DNA of 5,147 nucleotides from Bacillota bacterium (GCA_023456995.1 JAEWNU010000124.1:1-5147), one strand, 5' to 3'. Numbered from the stretch's first letter, positions 1 through 5,016 are shown. Numbers and translations are program-made. Notes: generated from the letters alone by a model not told the origin.

Positions 1-931
1 TAGCAGTGCAGCGTCATCCACAGCACCTGCACAGGCCGACAGCCGCTTAAACATTGTCACCACCATTTTTCCGCAATATGATTTTGCACGCGAAATTGTG
101 GGTACTAATGCTAATGTCACGATGCTGCTGCCACCCGGTGCCGAAAGCCACACCTACGAACCTGCGCCGCAGGATATTATAGCCATACAAAACTGCGATC
201 TTTTTGTATATGTCGGTGGAGAAAGTGATGTATGGATTGATGATATTCTTGATTCGATGGGCGAAAAGGCTCCTGACACTTTAAAGTTGATGGATTGCGT
301 TACCACCGTTGAAGAGGAGACGGTAGAAGGTATGGAAAGCAACCATGATCACGATAGCGCCGATGGGCACGAAGATGCGCCCAACCATGACCATGAAGAA
401 GTCGAATATGATGAACATGTCTGGACGTCACCTATAAACGCTATCAAAATTGTACGCAGCATGGCCGACGTCATTTCAACGCTGGATAACCCAAATGCTG
501 AAATCTATCGCAAAAATGCCGACGCCTATGTGGAAAAGCTAACCGCTTTAGATAACGACTTTGCCGAGGTGGTCAAGACGGCAAAGCGCAACACCATCAT
601 TGTGGGTGACCGCTTTCCTTTCCGCTATTTTGCGGATGAATTTGGCCTTGACTACTACGCCGCCTTTTCAGGGTGCAGCAGCGAGACTGAAGCCAGTGCC
701 GCTACCGTGGCTTTTCTAACAGATAAAGTTAAGGCTGAAAATATTCCGGCCGTACTTTATGTCGAGTTTTCCAACCATAAGATTGCCGATTCCATCGCCG
801 AAACAACCGGCGCTAAAACACTTCTGCTCCACTCCTGTCACAATGTTTCACAAGAAGAGATGAAATCGGGTGTTAGTTTTCTAAGCTTGATGCAGAATAA
901 CGTCGAAACCATACGGCAGGCGCTTAACTAA
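1..931 (+). CDS. Metal ABC transporter substrate-binding lipoprotein, ZnuA/AdcA-like (5' end outside window)
   Basis: Solute-binding protein of the cluster 9 (Zn/Mn) family, expected to be lipid-anchored outside the membrane and to hand divalent metal, probably zinc, to an ABC permease not present here. The frame is open from base 2, giving 309 visible residues; the signal peptide and start lie to the left. A Ser/Ala-rich linker leads into the domain start (LNIVTTIFPQYDF). Family marks are GAESHTYEP (ligand His at 149-151), a His-rich loop (about 344-394, five His in NHDH/GHED/NHDH) and DEHVWTSP (ligand His at 416-418). The usual third His region reads GDRFPFRYFADEFGL, with Asp at 608-610 in that place. 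The C-terminus has LLHSCHNVS. From memory, GDRFPFRY and HSCHN mark a clostridial subfamily, so these are probably real variants and not damage. Zinc versus manganese cannot be settled, but the His loop favours zinc. An internal GTG at 98 is not the start. Confidence 0.9.
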   Translation, partial: SSAASSTAPAQADSRLNIVTTIFPQYDFAREIVGTNANVTMLLPPGAESHTYEPAPQDIIAIQNCDLFVYVGGESDVWIDDILDSMGEKAPDTLKLMDCVTTVEEETVEGMESNHDHDSADGHEDAPNHDHEEVEYDEHVWTSPINAIKIVRSMADVISTLDNPNAEIYRKNADAYVEKLTALDNDFAEVVKTAKRNTIIVGDRFPFRYFADEFGLDYYAAFSGCSSETEASAATVAFLTDKVKAENIPAVLYVEFSNHKIADSIAETTGAKTLLLHSCHNVSQEEMKSGVSFLSLMQNNVETIRQALN

Positions 932-977
932 TCTGATAGTTAATTACTGGTCATTTTTACTATTCGACAAAGTTCCC

Positions 978-1006
978 CATACAATTAAAGCACCTCGCGA
1001 TATAGT
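978..1006 (+). promoter_or_regulatory. Weak candidate promoter for the small lipoprotein gene
   Basis: A -10-like TATAGT at 1001-1006 lies 17 bases after CATACA at 978-983, which matches the -35 consensus at only three positions. Transcription would begin near 1013, inside the loop of the overlapping hairpin, so such a transcript would lack the hairpin's 5' arm. The -35 match is poor and this is a tentative call. Confidence 0.22.
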
Positions 1007-1031
1007 ATATCTGTATCGGGGGTGCTTTTTT
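987..1031 (+). terminator. Terminator-like hairpin overlapping the SD of the next gene
   Basis: The arms AAAGCACC (987-994) and GGTGCTTT (1021-1028) pair perfectly. A short internal mismatch separates them from an inner pairing of CGATA with TATCG, and a T-run covers 1026-1031. This is a good intrinsic terminator for the upstream metal-binding protein gene. The G-rich 3' arm (GGGGG, 1018-1022) is also the only SD for the ATG at 1032, so the folded structure would hide it. Confidence 0.7.
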
Positions 1032-1382
1032 ATGAATAGTCGTGTATCAAAACGCCTTTTGCTAGGATTTTTATTTTTAGTATTGGCTTTTTCGCTGCTG
1101 CTAGGGTGCGGTTCAAAGCAAAATAATCCGATGTATGCACCACTTTCTAATGCTAGCCTTCCCCTTACCGCCGCTGCGTCAACCCAAAGCAGTACCAGTT
1201 CAGACGCACTCTCTGCCGATGTGACCGTCGAAGGGCAACATGTCATTTGTTATGTGACCGAAACTGGCAACAAATATCATTGCAGCGGCTGCTCTTATCT
1301 CGCAAAAAGCTGCATCCCAATAGAGTTGGAAATAGCCCGACAAAGCTATGGTCCCTGCTCCAAATGCTGCCCGCCGAGATGA
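1032..1382 (+). CDS. Small lipoprotein with C-terminal His/Cys metal-site domain
   Basis: A 116-residue predicted lipoprotein with a basic N-terminus, a hydrophobic segment at residues 8-25 and the lipobox LLGC with Cys26 as the lipidation site. A Ser/Thr/Ala-rich linker covers about residues 27-65. The C-terminal domain (about 70-116) matches a pattern I recall from small clostridial secreted proteins and ends of secreted nucleases: TGxKYHxxxCxYLxxS...YxPCxxCxP. The presumed metal site is His83, Cys87, Cys109 and Cys112, resembling an Ada-type zinc fold. The domain also has Cys73, Cys84, Cys94 and Cys113, more than the usual pattern needs. The start is the ATG directly after a GGGGG SD with nine bases of spacing. 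It follows the metal-binding protein gene on the same strand but is separated by a terminator-like hairpin. The molecular role is unknown; binding of metal or redox activity at the cell surface is inference. Confidence 0.8.
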   Translation: MNSRVSKRLLLGFLFLVLAFSLLLGCGSKQNNPMYAPLSNASLPLTAAASTQSSTSSDALSADVTVEGQHVICYVTETGNKYHCSGCSYLAKSCIPIELEIARQSYGPCSKCCPPR

Positions 1383-1415
1383 TTATTTTATGATACACCT
1401 TTCCCTTCCCTATCC

Positions 1416-1466
1416 ATAGCTATTAAGGGCGTCGTTGCTAAACACAACGACGCCCTTAATAGCTAT
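1416..1466. repeat. Perfect 22-bp inverted repeat, probable bidirectional transcription stop
   Basis: Bases 1416-1437 are the exact reverse complement of 1445-1466, around a seven-base loop (CTAAACA). The stem includes AAGGGCGTCGTTG on the left arm. It lies between convergent genes ending at 1382 (plus) and 1545 (minus), so a shared terminator is the natural reading. However, neither strand has a T-tract after the stem. The rest of the 1383-1544 gap holds a pyrimidine-rich stretch before the repeat and a weak GCGCTA/TAGCGC pairing (1504-1509 with 1531-1536) after it, and no gene. Confidence 0.75.
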
Positions 1467-1544
1467 ACTCATTATACCATTAGTATTATCTCGACACAAT
1501 ATGCGCTATTTCTCACTTTGATAATAAATGTAGCGCTGATCTGT

Positions 1545-1751
1545 TTAACGTTTTGACCTTACAAACAGTATCAACCAAGTGGTCAAAAAACAAACGGCAT
1601 AGCCTGCAACAAAATATAGCAGCATATGCAGCGCCAGCGGGGGATAGCTATCATTATACAACTGGCTGCTAAGTAACCGAGGCAGCAGCACGCCACCAAT
1701 TGTTACGCCAAGGCTTATCCAAACCGCTTGTTTTAGTGCCTGCCAAACCAT
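1545..1751 (-). CDS. Small two-helix membrane protein, unrecognised family
   Basis: A 68-residue protein that I do not recognise. It has two hydrophobic segments, about residues 8-28 (AVWISLGVTIGGVLLP) and 40-64 (LLYFVAGYAVCFLTTWLILF), joined by a polar turn with NDSYPP, and it ends in the basic RSKR. The short basic tail suggests both termini face the cytoplasm. I chose the ATG at 1751 because GTGAGG at 1766-1761 is a good SD nine bases upstream. Longer reading frames from ATG 1760 or GTG 1766 would overlap that SD and lack one of their own. It begins 39 bases after the sdaAA stop on the same strand with no terminator between, so it is probably the last gene of the serine dehydratase operon. 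A link to serine metabolism, such as transport support, is only suggested by position. Confidence 0.6.
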   Translation of the reverse strand: MVWQALKQAVWISLGVTIGGVLLPRLLSSQLYNDSYPPLALHMLLYFVAGYAVCFLTTWLILFVRSKR

Positions 1752-1760
1752 AGCCGTCAT

Positions 1761-1766
1761 CCTCAC
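1761..1766 (-). promoter_or_regulatory. Ribosome binding site deciding the start of the 68-residue protein
   Basis: Read on the minus strand this is GTGAGG, nine bases before the ATG at 1751. Upstream of the alternative GTG at 1766 there is only a weak CAGG, so the shorter start is preferred. Confidence 0.5.
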
Positions 1767-1790
1767 ATCATTATCAACTTACCTGAGACC

Positions 1791-2666
1791 TTAATCCTGT
1801 TCAAAGAGCTGCTGGGTGAATTTTTTTGCTGCGTCGGTTGCAGCAATACCACCCATCGCCGTTTCACGCAGCTGCATCGGCAATTGCCGACCGACATGAT
1901 ACATAGCTTCGACCACCTCGTCAGTCGGAATAATACTGCTCATGCCCGCCAGCACCAAATCAGCCGAAAGAAGCGCGTTAACCGTTTGGGAAGCGTTGCG
2001 CTGAGCGCAGGGCACCTGCACTAGACCCGCCACCGGGTCGCAAACCAGGCCCATTGAGTTCATTAGCGTAAAGCTAACTGCATTCAATGCCTGACGGGGG
2101 CTACCACCCACCAGTTCTACAGCCGCCGAGGCCGCCATTGCTGCGGCGACACCACATTCAGCCTGACAGCCACCCTCCGCACCCGAAACAGTGGCGTTTT
2201 TCATGATAATAGCGCCTACACCTGCAGCGGTAAGTAAACCGCGCAGTGTCTGGTGCTGCGTCAACGAACGCGCTTCTTTCAGCGTAAGCAGCACCGCAGG
2301 CACAATGCCGCAGGCGCCTGCAGTAGGAGCAGCGCAAATCTTGCCCATGGCGGCGTTTACCTCGCTGCAAGAGAGTGCATAAGCCATCGCCTTATTGACC
2401 AAAGTTCCGCACAGACCACCTCCCTGCTCGGCATAGTGATTCTGTGGCGCACTGATGCCTGAAACCAAGCCCAACACGGTTGGCATTGGTGCCTTTAATG
2501 CCTTATGGGCAGACGACTCCATCACATCGTAGCGTTTCTGAAGCAGTTCAAAAATTTCGTCTTCGGTCTTACCTGTTAGCTTTTTTTCATTTTCTAAAAT
2601 AATTTTCCAAAGCGGAGCGTTGTTTTTTTCCGCCAAGGTTAGCAGTCCGTCAAAATTGCCGTACAT
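1791..2666 (-). CDS. sdaAA: L-serine dehydratase, iron-sulfur-dependent, alpha subunit
   Basis: Catalytic subunit of the cytoplasmic [4Fe-4S] enzyme converting L-serine to pyruvate and ammonia. It has 291 residues from the ATG at 2666, close to the usual size for the separate alpha subunit. Diagnostic blocks in order: an early GLVSGI segment near 66-71, EQGGGLCGTLVNKA near 80-93, GKICAAPTAGACGIVPA (about 108-124), EGGCQAECGVA (about 164-174) and LVCDPVAGLVQVPC (207-220) followed by RNA. By family comparison Cys171, Cys209 and Cys220 are the likely cluster ligands; the fourth cluster position is open for substrate. All key motifs are intact. The ATG overlaps the sdaAB stop in a TGATG junction, which implies translational coupling, and a run of seven G (2680-2674) lies seven bases upstream as SD. 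A TTG directly before the ATG (2669) is in frame but less likely as the start. Confidence 0.96.
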   Translation of the reverse strand: MYGNFDGLLTLAEKNNAPLWKIILENEKKLTGKTEDEIFELLQKRYDVMESSAHKALKAPMPTVLGLVSGISAPQNHYAEQGGGLCGTLVNKAMAYALSCSEVNAAMGKICAAPTAGACGIVPAVLLTLKEARSLTQHQTLRGLLTAAGVGAIIMKNATVSGAEGGCQAECGVAAAMAASAAVELVGGSPRQALNAVSFTLMNSMGLVCDPVAGLVQVPCAQRNASQTVNALLSADLVLAGMSSIIPTDEVVEAMYHVGRQLPMQLRETAMGGIAATDAAKKFTQQLFEQD

Positions 2667-3346
2667 CAAAACGCCCCCCCTTCGCTCAGGTTAATTGCCC
2701 GCACGCTGAGCACGTTGTTCACCTGTTTCAGGCGCTCGACCACAGTATCGTCAATTGGCCCGTCGGTTTCAATAATGCAAAAGGCAGTTTCGCCCCGAGC
2801 ATTTCGGCTGACCTTCATCGTGCCAATGTTAATGCCAACTTCGGCCAGCACGTATGATACAGCGCTGATGACCCCGCGCCGGTCGTTCTGACTGATGACC
2901 AGCGTGCTAGATTGCGCCGTAATATCGGTGAGAAAACCATTTATCGCACGAATGATTATTTGCCCTCCGCCAATGGAGGATCCTATAATCTCCTGTTGAC
3001 TGCCATCCTTCATAAAGAATGTCATCTTTACAGAGTTTTCGTGCACGTTTTGCAGCTCAATGGGATAAAATTCCCAGGTGAGGCCGGCCTGTTTGCCGAG
3101 CGAAAAGGCATCTGAAATACGCTCATCATCTTCTGAAAAGCCCAGCGCCCCCGCCACCAACGCACGATCGGTACCGTGCCCCTTGTAGGTTTGCGCAAAC
3201 GAGCCATGCATCCCAAACGATACATGGTCAAACGATCCCGCAACGATGATGCGCGCAATGCGCGCCAGCCGGGCTGCACCAGCCGTATGCGAGCTTGAAG
3301 GTCCGATCATCACCGGTCCAACCGCCTGAAAAACGCTGATATCCAT
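2666..3346 (-). CDS. sdaAB: L-serine dehydratase, iron-sulfur-dependent, beta subunit
   Basis: Partner subunit of SdaAA, 226 residues, close to the length of the Bacillus subtilis protein. The N-terminal domain opens with the hallmark VGPVMIGPSSSHTAG (about 9-23) and continues with GSFAQTYKGHGTDRAL (about 48-63), both typical of the serine dehydratase beta domain. A C-terminal ACT domain spans about 147-221 (LVISQNDRRGVISAVSYVLAEVG, then INIGTMKVSR), a regulatory fold that usually binds an amino acid. I chose the ATG at 3346 because GGGGG (3358-3354) is seven bases upstream and the conserved protein begins MDISVFQAVGP. A longer frame from 3403 would add 19 unconserved residues running through the SD. 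Order beta then alpha with a one-base overlap is the common Firmicutes arrangement. The 60-base leader before it holds a small hairpin. Confidence 0.96.
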   Translation of the reverse strand: MDISVFQAVGPVMIGPSSSHTAGAARLARIARIIVAGSFDHVSFGMHGSFAQTYKGHGTDRALVAGALGFSEDDERISDAFSLGKQAGLTWEFYPIELQNVHENSVKMTFFMKDGSQQEIIGSSIGGGQIIIRAINGFLTDITAQSSTLVISQNDRRGVISAVSYVLAEVGINIGTMKVSRNARGETAFCIIETDGPIDDTVVERLKQVNNVLSVRAINLSEGGAF

Positions 3347-3370
3347 AAAAACGCCCCCATACTTACAACA

Positions 3371-3398
3371 CATACTGGCTGTTCTTACTACCAGTATG
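3371..3398 (-). promoter_or_regulatory. Small perfect hairpin or operator upstream of sdaAB
   Basis: CATACTGG (3371-3378) and CCAGTATG (3391-3398) are perfect inverted copies separated by 12 bases. They sit in the 60-base gap between the SpoIIM-family gene and sdaAB. On the minus strand the hairpin is flanked by two near copies of TTGTAAGT followed by a few bases and GGG (3412-3399 and 3368-3356). There is no T-tract, so an RNA processing or stability element, or a protein site, is more likely than a terminator. Confidence 0.45.
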
Positions 3399-3406
3399 CC
3401 CAAAAC

Positions 3407-4042
3407 TTACAAAAGTATTGCCATCAGCGTTGGCGTTAAATAAGCTTCAAGCACTGCCGCTACCGCCAACAACGGCACAACCACCAGAACCGAGAGCCGA
3501 GCCAGCTCTGCTAGAAGCATTAAAAATGACATGTCGCGTTTTCTATATAGAACCCGAGCGCTAACATCCAAACAGAGCGCAATGCCCATGGCCGAACTAA
3601 TGATCAGCGCCGGAATCTCAAACACACCATGTGGTGCAACAGATATCAGCAGCTCATAAAGCCCACCGGCACCCGTAGTAGCCATAATGGCCGAAATCAT
3701 ACCAATAAGCGCCGCATTAAACGCCAGAGCCGCCAACGGAACAAATATAAACGGCACGACGCCTATCACGACCGACATACCCGACGCGATAAAGTTGTTG
3801 AAAAACAGGCCTACAGCACTTAATTGTCCGCTTTCGCTTATTACGTCTTTCTCGTCAAACAGCTCAGCCAACTGCGCCATCTGCTGTTCCATCTTTGCAG
3901 GATCGGCACGATACTGCGCTGAAAAAGCAAAATGCGCCACAACAGCTGCAGCAACAAACACAGCCAGCATCAGAAGAAGCGGAATCAACAACCGCCTCAA
4001 AAATGCAAAGGCCCTCTGGTATTCCATTACGATAAACGACAT
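3407..4042 (-). CDS. SpoIIM/DUF95 family multi-spanning membrane protein
   Basis: An integral membrane protein of 211 residues with a hydrophobic segment near 17-39, a soluble Gln/Glu/Asp-rich stretch (about 44-75), then several further membrane segments. DUF95/SpoIIM marks are FFNN (about 80-83), a following GVVPFIFVPLAALAFNAALIG block, PHGVFEIPA (about 137-145) and the C-terminal LEAYLTPTLM. SpoIIM of Bacillus works with SpoIID and SpoIIP in septal peptidoglycan removal during engulfment. PHGVFEIPA is the form I associate with the wider DUF95 family, more than with SpoIIM proper, so a sporulation role is not assured and I give no gene symbol. I chose the ATG at 4042 because AAAGAGGG (4055-4048) is five bases upstream; the ATG at 4063 would add seven residues but has no clear SD. 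It is first in the cluster, ending 60 bases before sdaAB. It could be co-transcribed with the serine dehydratase genes by chance of position. Confidence 0.85.
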   Translation of the reverse strand: MSFIVMEYQRAFAFLRRLLIPLLLMLAVFVAAAVVAHFAFSAQYRADPAKMEQQMAQLAELFDEKDVISESGQLSAVGLFFNNFIASGMSVVIGVVPFIFVPLAALAFNAALIGMISAIMATTGAGGLYELLISVAPHGVFEIPALIISSAMGIALCLDVSARVLYRKRDMSFLMLLAELARLSVLVVVPLLAVAAVLEAYLTPTLMAILL

Positions 4043-4047
4043 TTTAT

Positions 4048-4055
4048 CCCTCTTT
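4048..4055 (-). promoter_or_regulatory. Ribosome binding site deciding the start of the SpoIIM-family gene
   Basis: Reads AAAGAGGG on the minus strand, five bases before the ATG at 4042. It lies inside the alternative longer frame that starts at 4063, which argues for the shorter protein. Confidence 0.55.
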
Positions 4056-4076
4056 AAATCCATAATTTCTTAATGT

Positions 4077-4105
4077 ATTTTAGCATAACCACCCTATATA
4101 CACAA
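4077..4105 (-). promoter_or_regulatory. Candidate housekeeping promoter for the SpoIIM-sda cluster
   Basis: On the minus strand the -35-like TTGTGT (4105-4100) is followed after 17 bases by the -10 TAAAAT (4082-4077), preceded by TGC as an extended -10. Transcription would start near 4070, shortly before both candidate start codons. The -10 with its extension is good and the -35 is weak. Confidence 0.5.
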
Positions 4106-4135
4106 GCGCAGGCAAACGCTAAATATATCTTTCTG

Positions 4136-4155
4136 ATTTGCTGTGGTTAGCAAAT
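4136..4155. promoter_or_regulatory. Palindrome between divergent promoters, operator candidate
   Basis: ATTTGCT (4136-4142) and AGCAAAT (4149-4155) are perfect inverted copies around six bases (GTGGTT). It sits between the leftward promoter (4077-4105) and the rightward promoter (4229-4257). The symmetry and spacing fit a dimeric repressor site, though the AT-rich arms are short. The divergent gap 4043-4357 contains, apart from this, the two promoters and SD sites listed here; I see no gene or RNA in it. Confidence 0.35.
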
Positions 4156-4228
4156 ACTAATATCGCCTATGATTAACGACACATAATTAGACATTATTCC
4201 GTTTTTTGAAAGAAATGGTAACATTTTG

Positions 4229-4257
4229 TTGAAAAAATAATTCTCACGTGATAATAT
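4229..4257 (+). promoter_or_regulatory. Promoter for the 155-residue membrane protein gene
   Basis: TTGAAA (4229-4234) as -35, a 17-base spacer, and TAATAT (4252-4257) as -10, with TG at 4249-4250 giving an extended -10. Transcription would start near 4264, leaving a leader of about 94 bases before the ATG at 4358. In that leader GCACC (4273-4277) can pair with GGTGC (4312-4316), and a bulge separates a further two-base pairing. Confidence 0.6.
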
Positions 4258-4344
4258 TATTACTAATAAGAAGCACCCCTCTTTGTCTCTTTGACGGATT
4301 ATGGCGGTAGAGGTGCATTGGCTAAGAAGGCACCCAAAAGTTAT

Positions 4345-4348
4345 GGAG
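4345..4348 (+). promoter_or_regulatory. Ribosome binding site deciding the start of the 155-residue protein
   Basis: GGAG lies nine bases before the ATG at 4358. In-frame ATGs at 4301 and 4343 have no well-placed SD: AAGG at 4327-4330 is 12 bases before the latter. Confidence 0.5.
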
Positions 4349-4357
4349 TTGACAATA

Positions 4358-4825
4358 ATGAGGTTTAGAACAGACGCCATCACTACGCTGATGACTCAAT
4401 ACCGTGCACAATTGCCTGCGCAAGAATCTTTTGAAAATAAGCGAAAAATGATGCTTGAATTCATTGCACTATATTACGATAACAACAAGGCCCCTCAGGC
4501 GCTAGTTGCGCGCTTAAACTATCTTGAGCAGGGTCGTTACGTTGGAGTAAACGTTTTGGCTGCATTGACGGGCGGAGTCATCAGCACCACCGTAATGATG
4601 CTTTGTAGCGGATATTTCAATCCTTGCAGAATCATTTTAGGTTGTATGGTTTATCTCCTTTTGACTGCAGCGCTGGCCTATGCCACTTATGGCGTCATCA
4701 TGCTGGGAATCCGGTTTTTCACCAACACGGACCCTTATTTTACTGACGAATACGAAGCCGAACGCATTCGCGAAACCCTTGCGGAAGCAGTAGAAGAAAT
4801 TGCTCAGATGCGCTTACGACTTTAA
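4358..4825 (+). CDS. Two-helix membrane protein of unknown function
   Basis: A 155-residue protein that I do not recognise. The N-terminal part (1-60) is hydrophilic and probably helical, with a basic patch NKRK near 27-30. Two membrane segments follow, about 62-84 (VGVNVLAALTGGVISTTVMM) and about 92-118 (IILGCMVYLLLTAALAYATYG), joined by a short loop with two Cys (SGYFNPC). The C-terminal tail (about 120-155) is acidic and predicted to be a charged helix, TDEYEAERIRETLAEAVEEI, and could form a coiled coil. Long soluble tails on both sides of a two-helix hairpin suggest both ends lie in the cytoplasm. It is a single-gene unit with its own promoter upstream and a terminator downstream, divergent from the SpoIIM-sda cluster. 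The coding reality is supported by the good promoter, SD and coherent membrane layout, not by a recognised family. Confidence 0.72.
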   Translation: MRFRTDAITTLMTQYRAQLPAQESFENKRKMMLEFIALYYDNNKAPQALVARLNYLEQGRYVGVNVLAALTGGVISTTVMMLCSGYFNPCRIILGCMVYLLLTAALAYATYGVIMLGIRFFTNTDPYFTDEYEAERIRETLAEAVEEIAQMRLRL

Positions 4826-4834
4826 CCTCTACCT

Positions 4835-4856
4835 TCCGCCTGGTCTTCCAGTCGGA
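4835..4856. other. Imperfect hairpin after the membrane protein gene
   Basis: TCCGCCTGG (4835-4843) pairs with CCAGTCGGA (4848-4856) with one internal mismatch and a four-base loop (TCTT). It lies nine bases after the stop codon at 4825. No T-tract follows on either strand, so it may protect a 3' end and is not itself a terminator. Confidence 0.4.
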
Positions 4857-4865
4857 TAAACAATA

Positions 4866-4892
4866 AAAGGGCGGCCCAGCCCGCCGCCCTTT
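4866..4892 (-). terminator. Intrinsic terminator for the minus-strand GGGtGRT gene
   Basis: AAAGGGCGGC (4866-4875) and GCCGCCCTTT (4883-4892) form a perfect 10-bp GC-rich stem with a seven-base loop. Read on the minus strand the stem runs directly into TTTTATTGTTT. On the plus strand the T-run is only three bases, so it favours stopping leftward transcription, although weak bidirectional action is possible. Confidence 0.7.
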
Positions 4893-4918
4893 AGTACATC
4901 CAAACTTATAGTCATTAT

Positions 4919-4978
4919 CAGGCGGCGGAAAAGATTTTTCCTCCTTTTCCGCCGCCTGTTTTTGTATGTTTTTTATTA
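4919..4978 (+). terminator. Strong intrinsic terminator for the 155-residue membrane protein gene
   Basis: Bases 4919-4933 (CAGGCGGCGGAAAAG) pair perfectly with 4944-4958 (CTTTTCCGCCGCCTG), a 15-bp stem with a ten-base loop. It is followed on the plus strand by TTTTTGTATGTTTTTTATT. No T-tract is present on the minus strand, so it stops rightward transcription. Confidence 0.88.
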
Positions 4979-5016
4979 ACTCTCTATTTGGCTAATACCC
5001 AATACTAGCGTACCAG

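Noticed and set aside
98..931. GTG at 98 as start of the metal-binding protein
   Set aside because: The frame is open to the left edge and the upstream residues (LNIVTTIFPQYDF) are the conserved first strand of the family, so the gene starts outside the window.
944..1246. 100-residue minus-strand frame antisense to the lipoprotein gene
   Set aside because: It overlaps a well-supported lipoprotein gene and its hairpin, with no recognisable domain; a shadow frame.
1504..1536. GCGCTA/TAGCGC pairing as terminator of the 68-residue gene
   Set aside because: The stem is only six pairs with a long loop and no T-tract follows on the minus strand.
2158..2462. Several 63-70 residue frames inside sdaAA on both strands
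   Set aside because: They lie wholly within the conserved sdaAA coding region and show no family features.
2667..2669. TTG at 2669 as start of sdaAA
   Set aside because: The adjacent ATG at 2666 has better spacing (seven bases) from the G-run SD and makes the usual TGATG coupling with sdaAB.
2912..3279. Frames of 67 and 83 residues inside sdaAB
   Set aside because: They are covered by conserved sdaAB sequence and have no supporting start signals.
3687..4073. 128-residue plus-strand frame antisense to the SpoIIM-family gene
   Set aside because: The composition (Ala, Asn, Thr, Ser-rich) is what the reverse of a hydrophobic membrane gene gives, and the SpoIIM/DUF95 motifs on the other strand are clear.
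4264..4357. Riboswitch or T-box in the leader of the 155-residue gene
   Set aside because: Only one weak bulged pairing (GCACC with GGTGC) is visible, with no T-box core, no terminator and no known riboswitch signature.
4147..4383. 78-residue minus-strand frame in the divergent gap
   Set aside because: It starts with GTG inside the 155-residue gene, runs through that gene's promoter and AT-rich leader, and has no convincing SD or family match.
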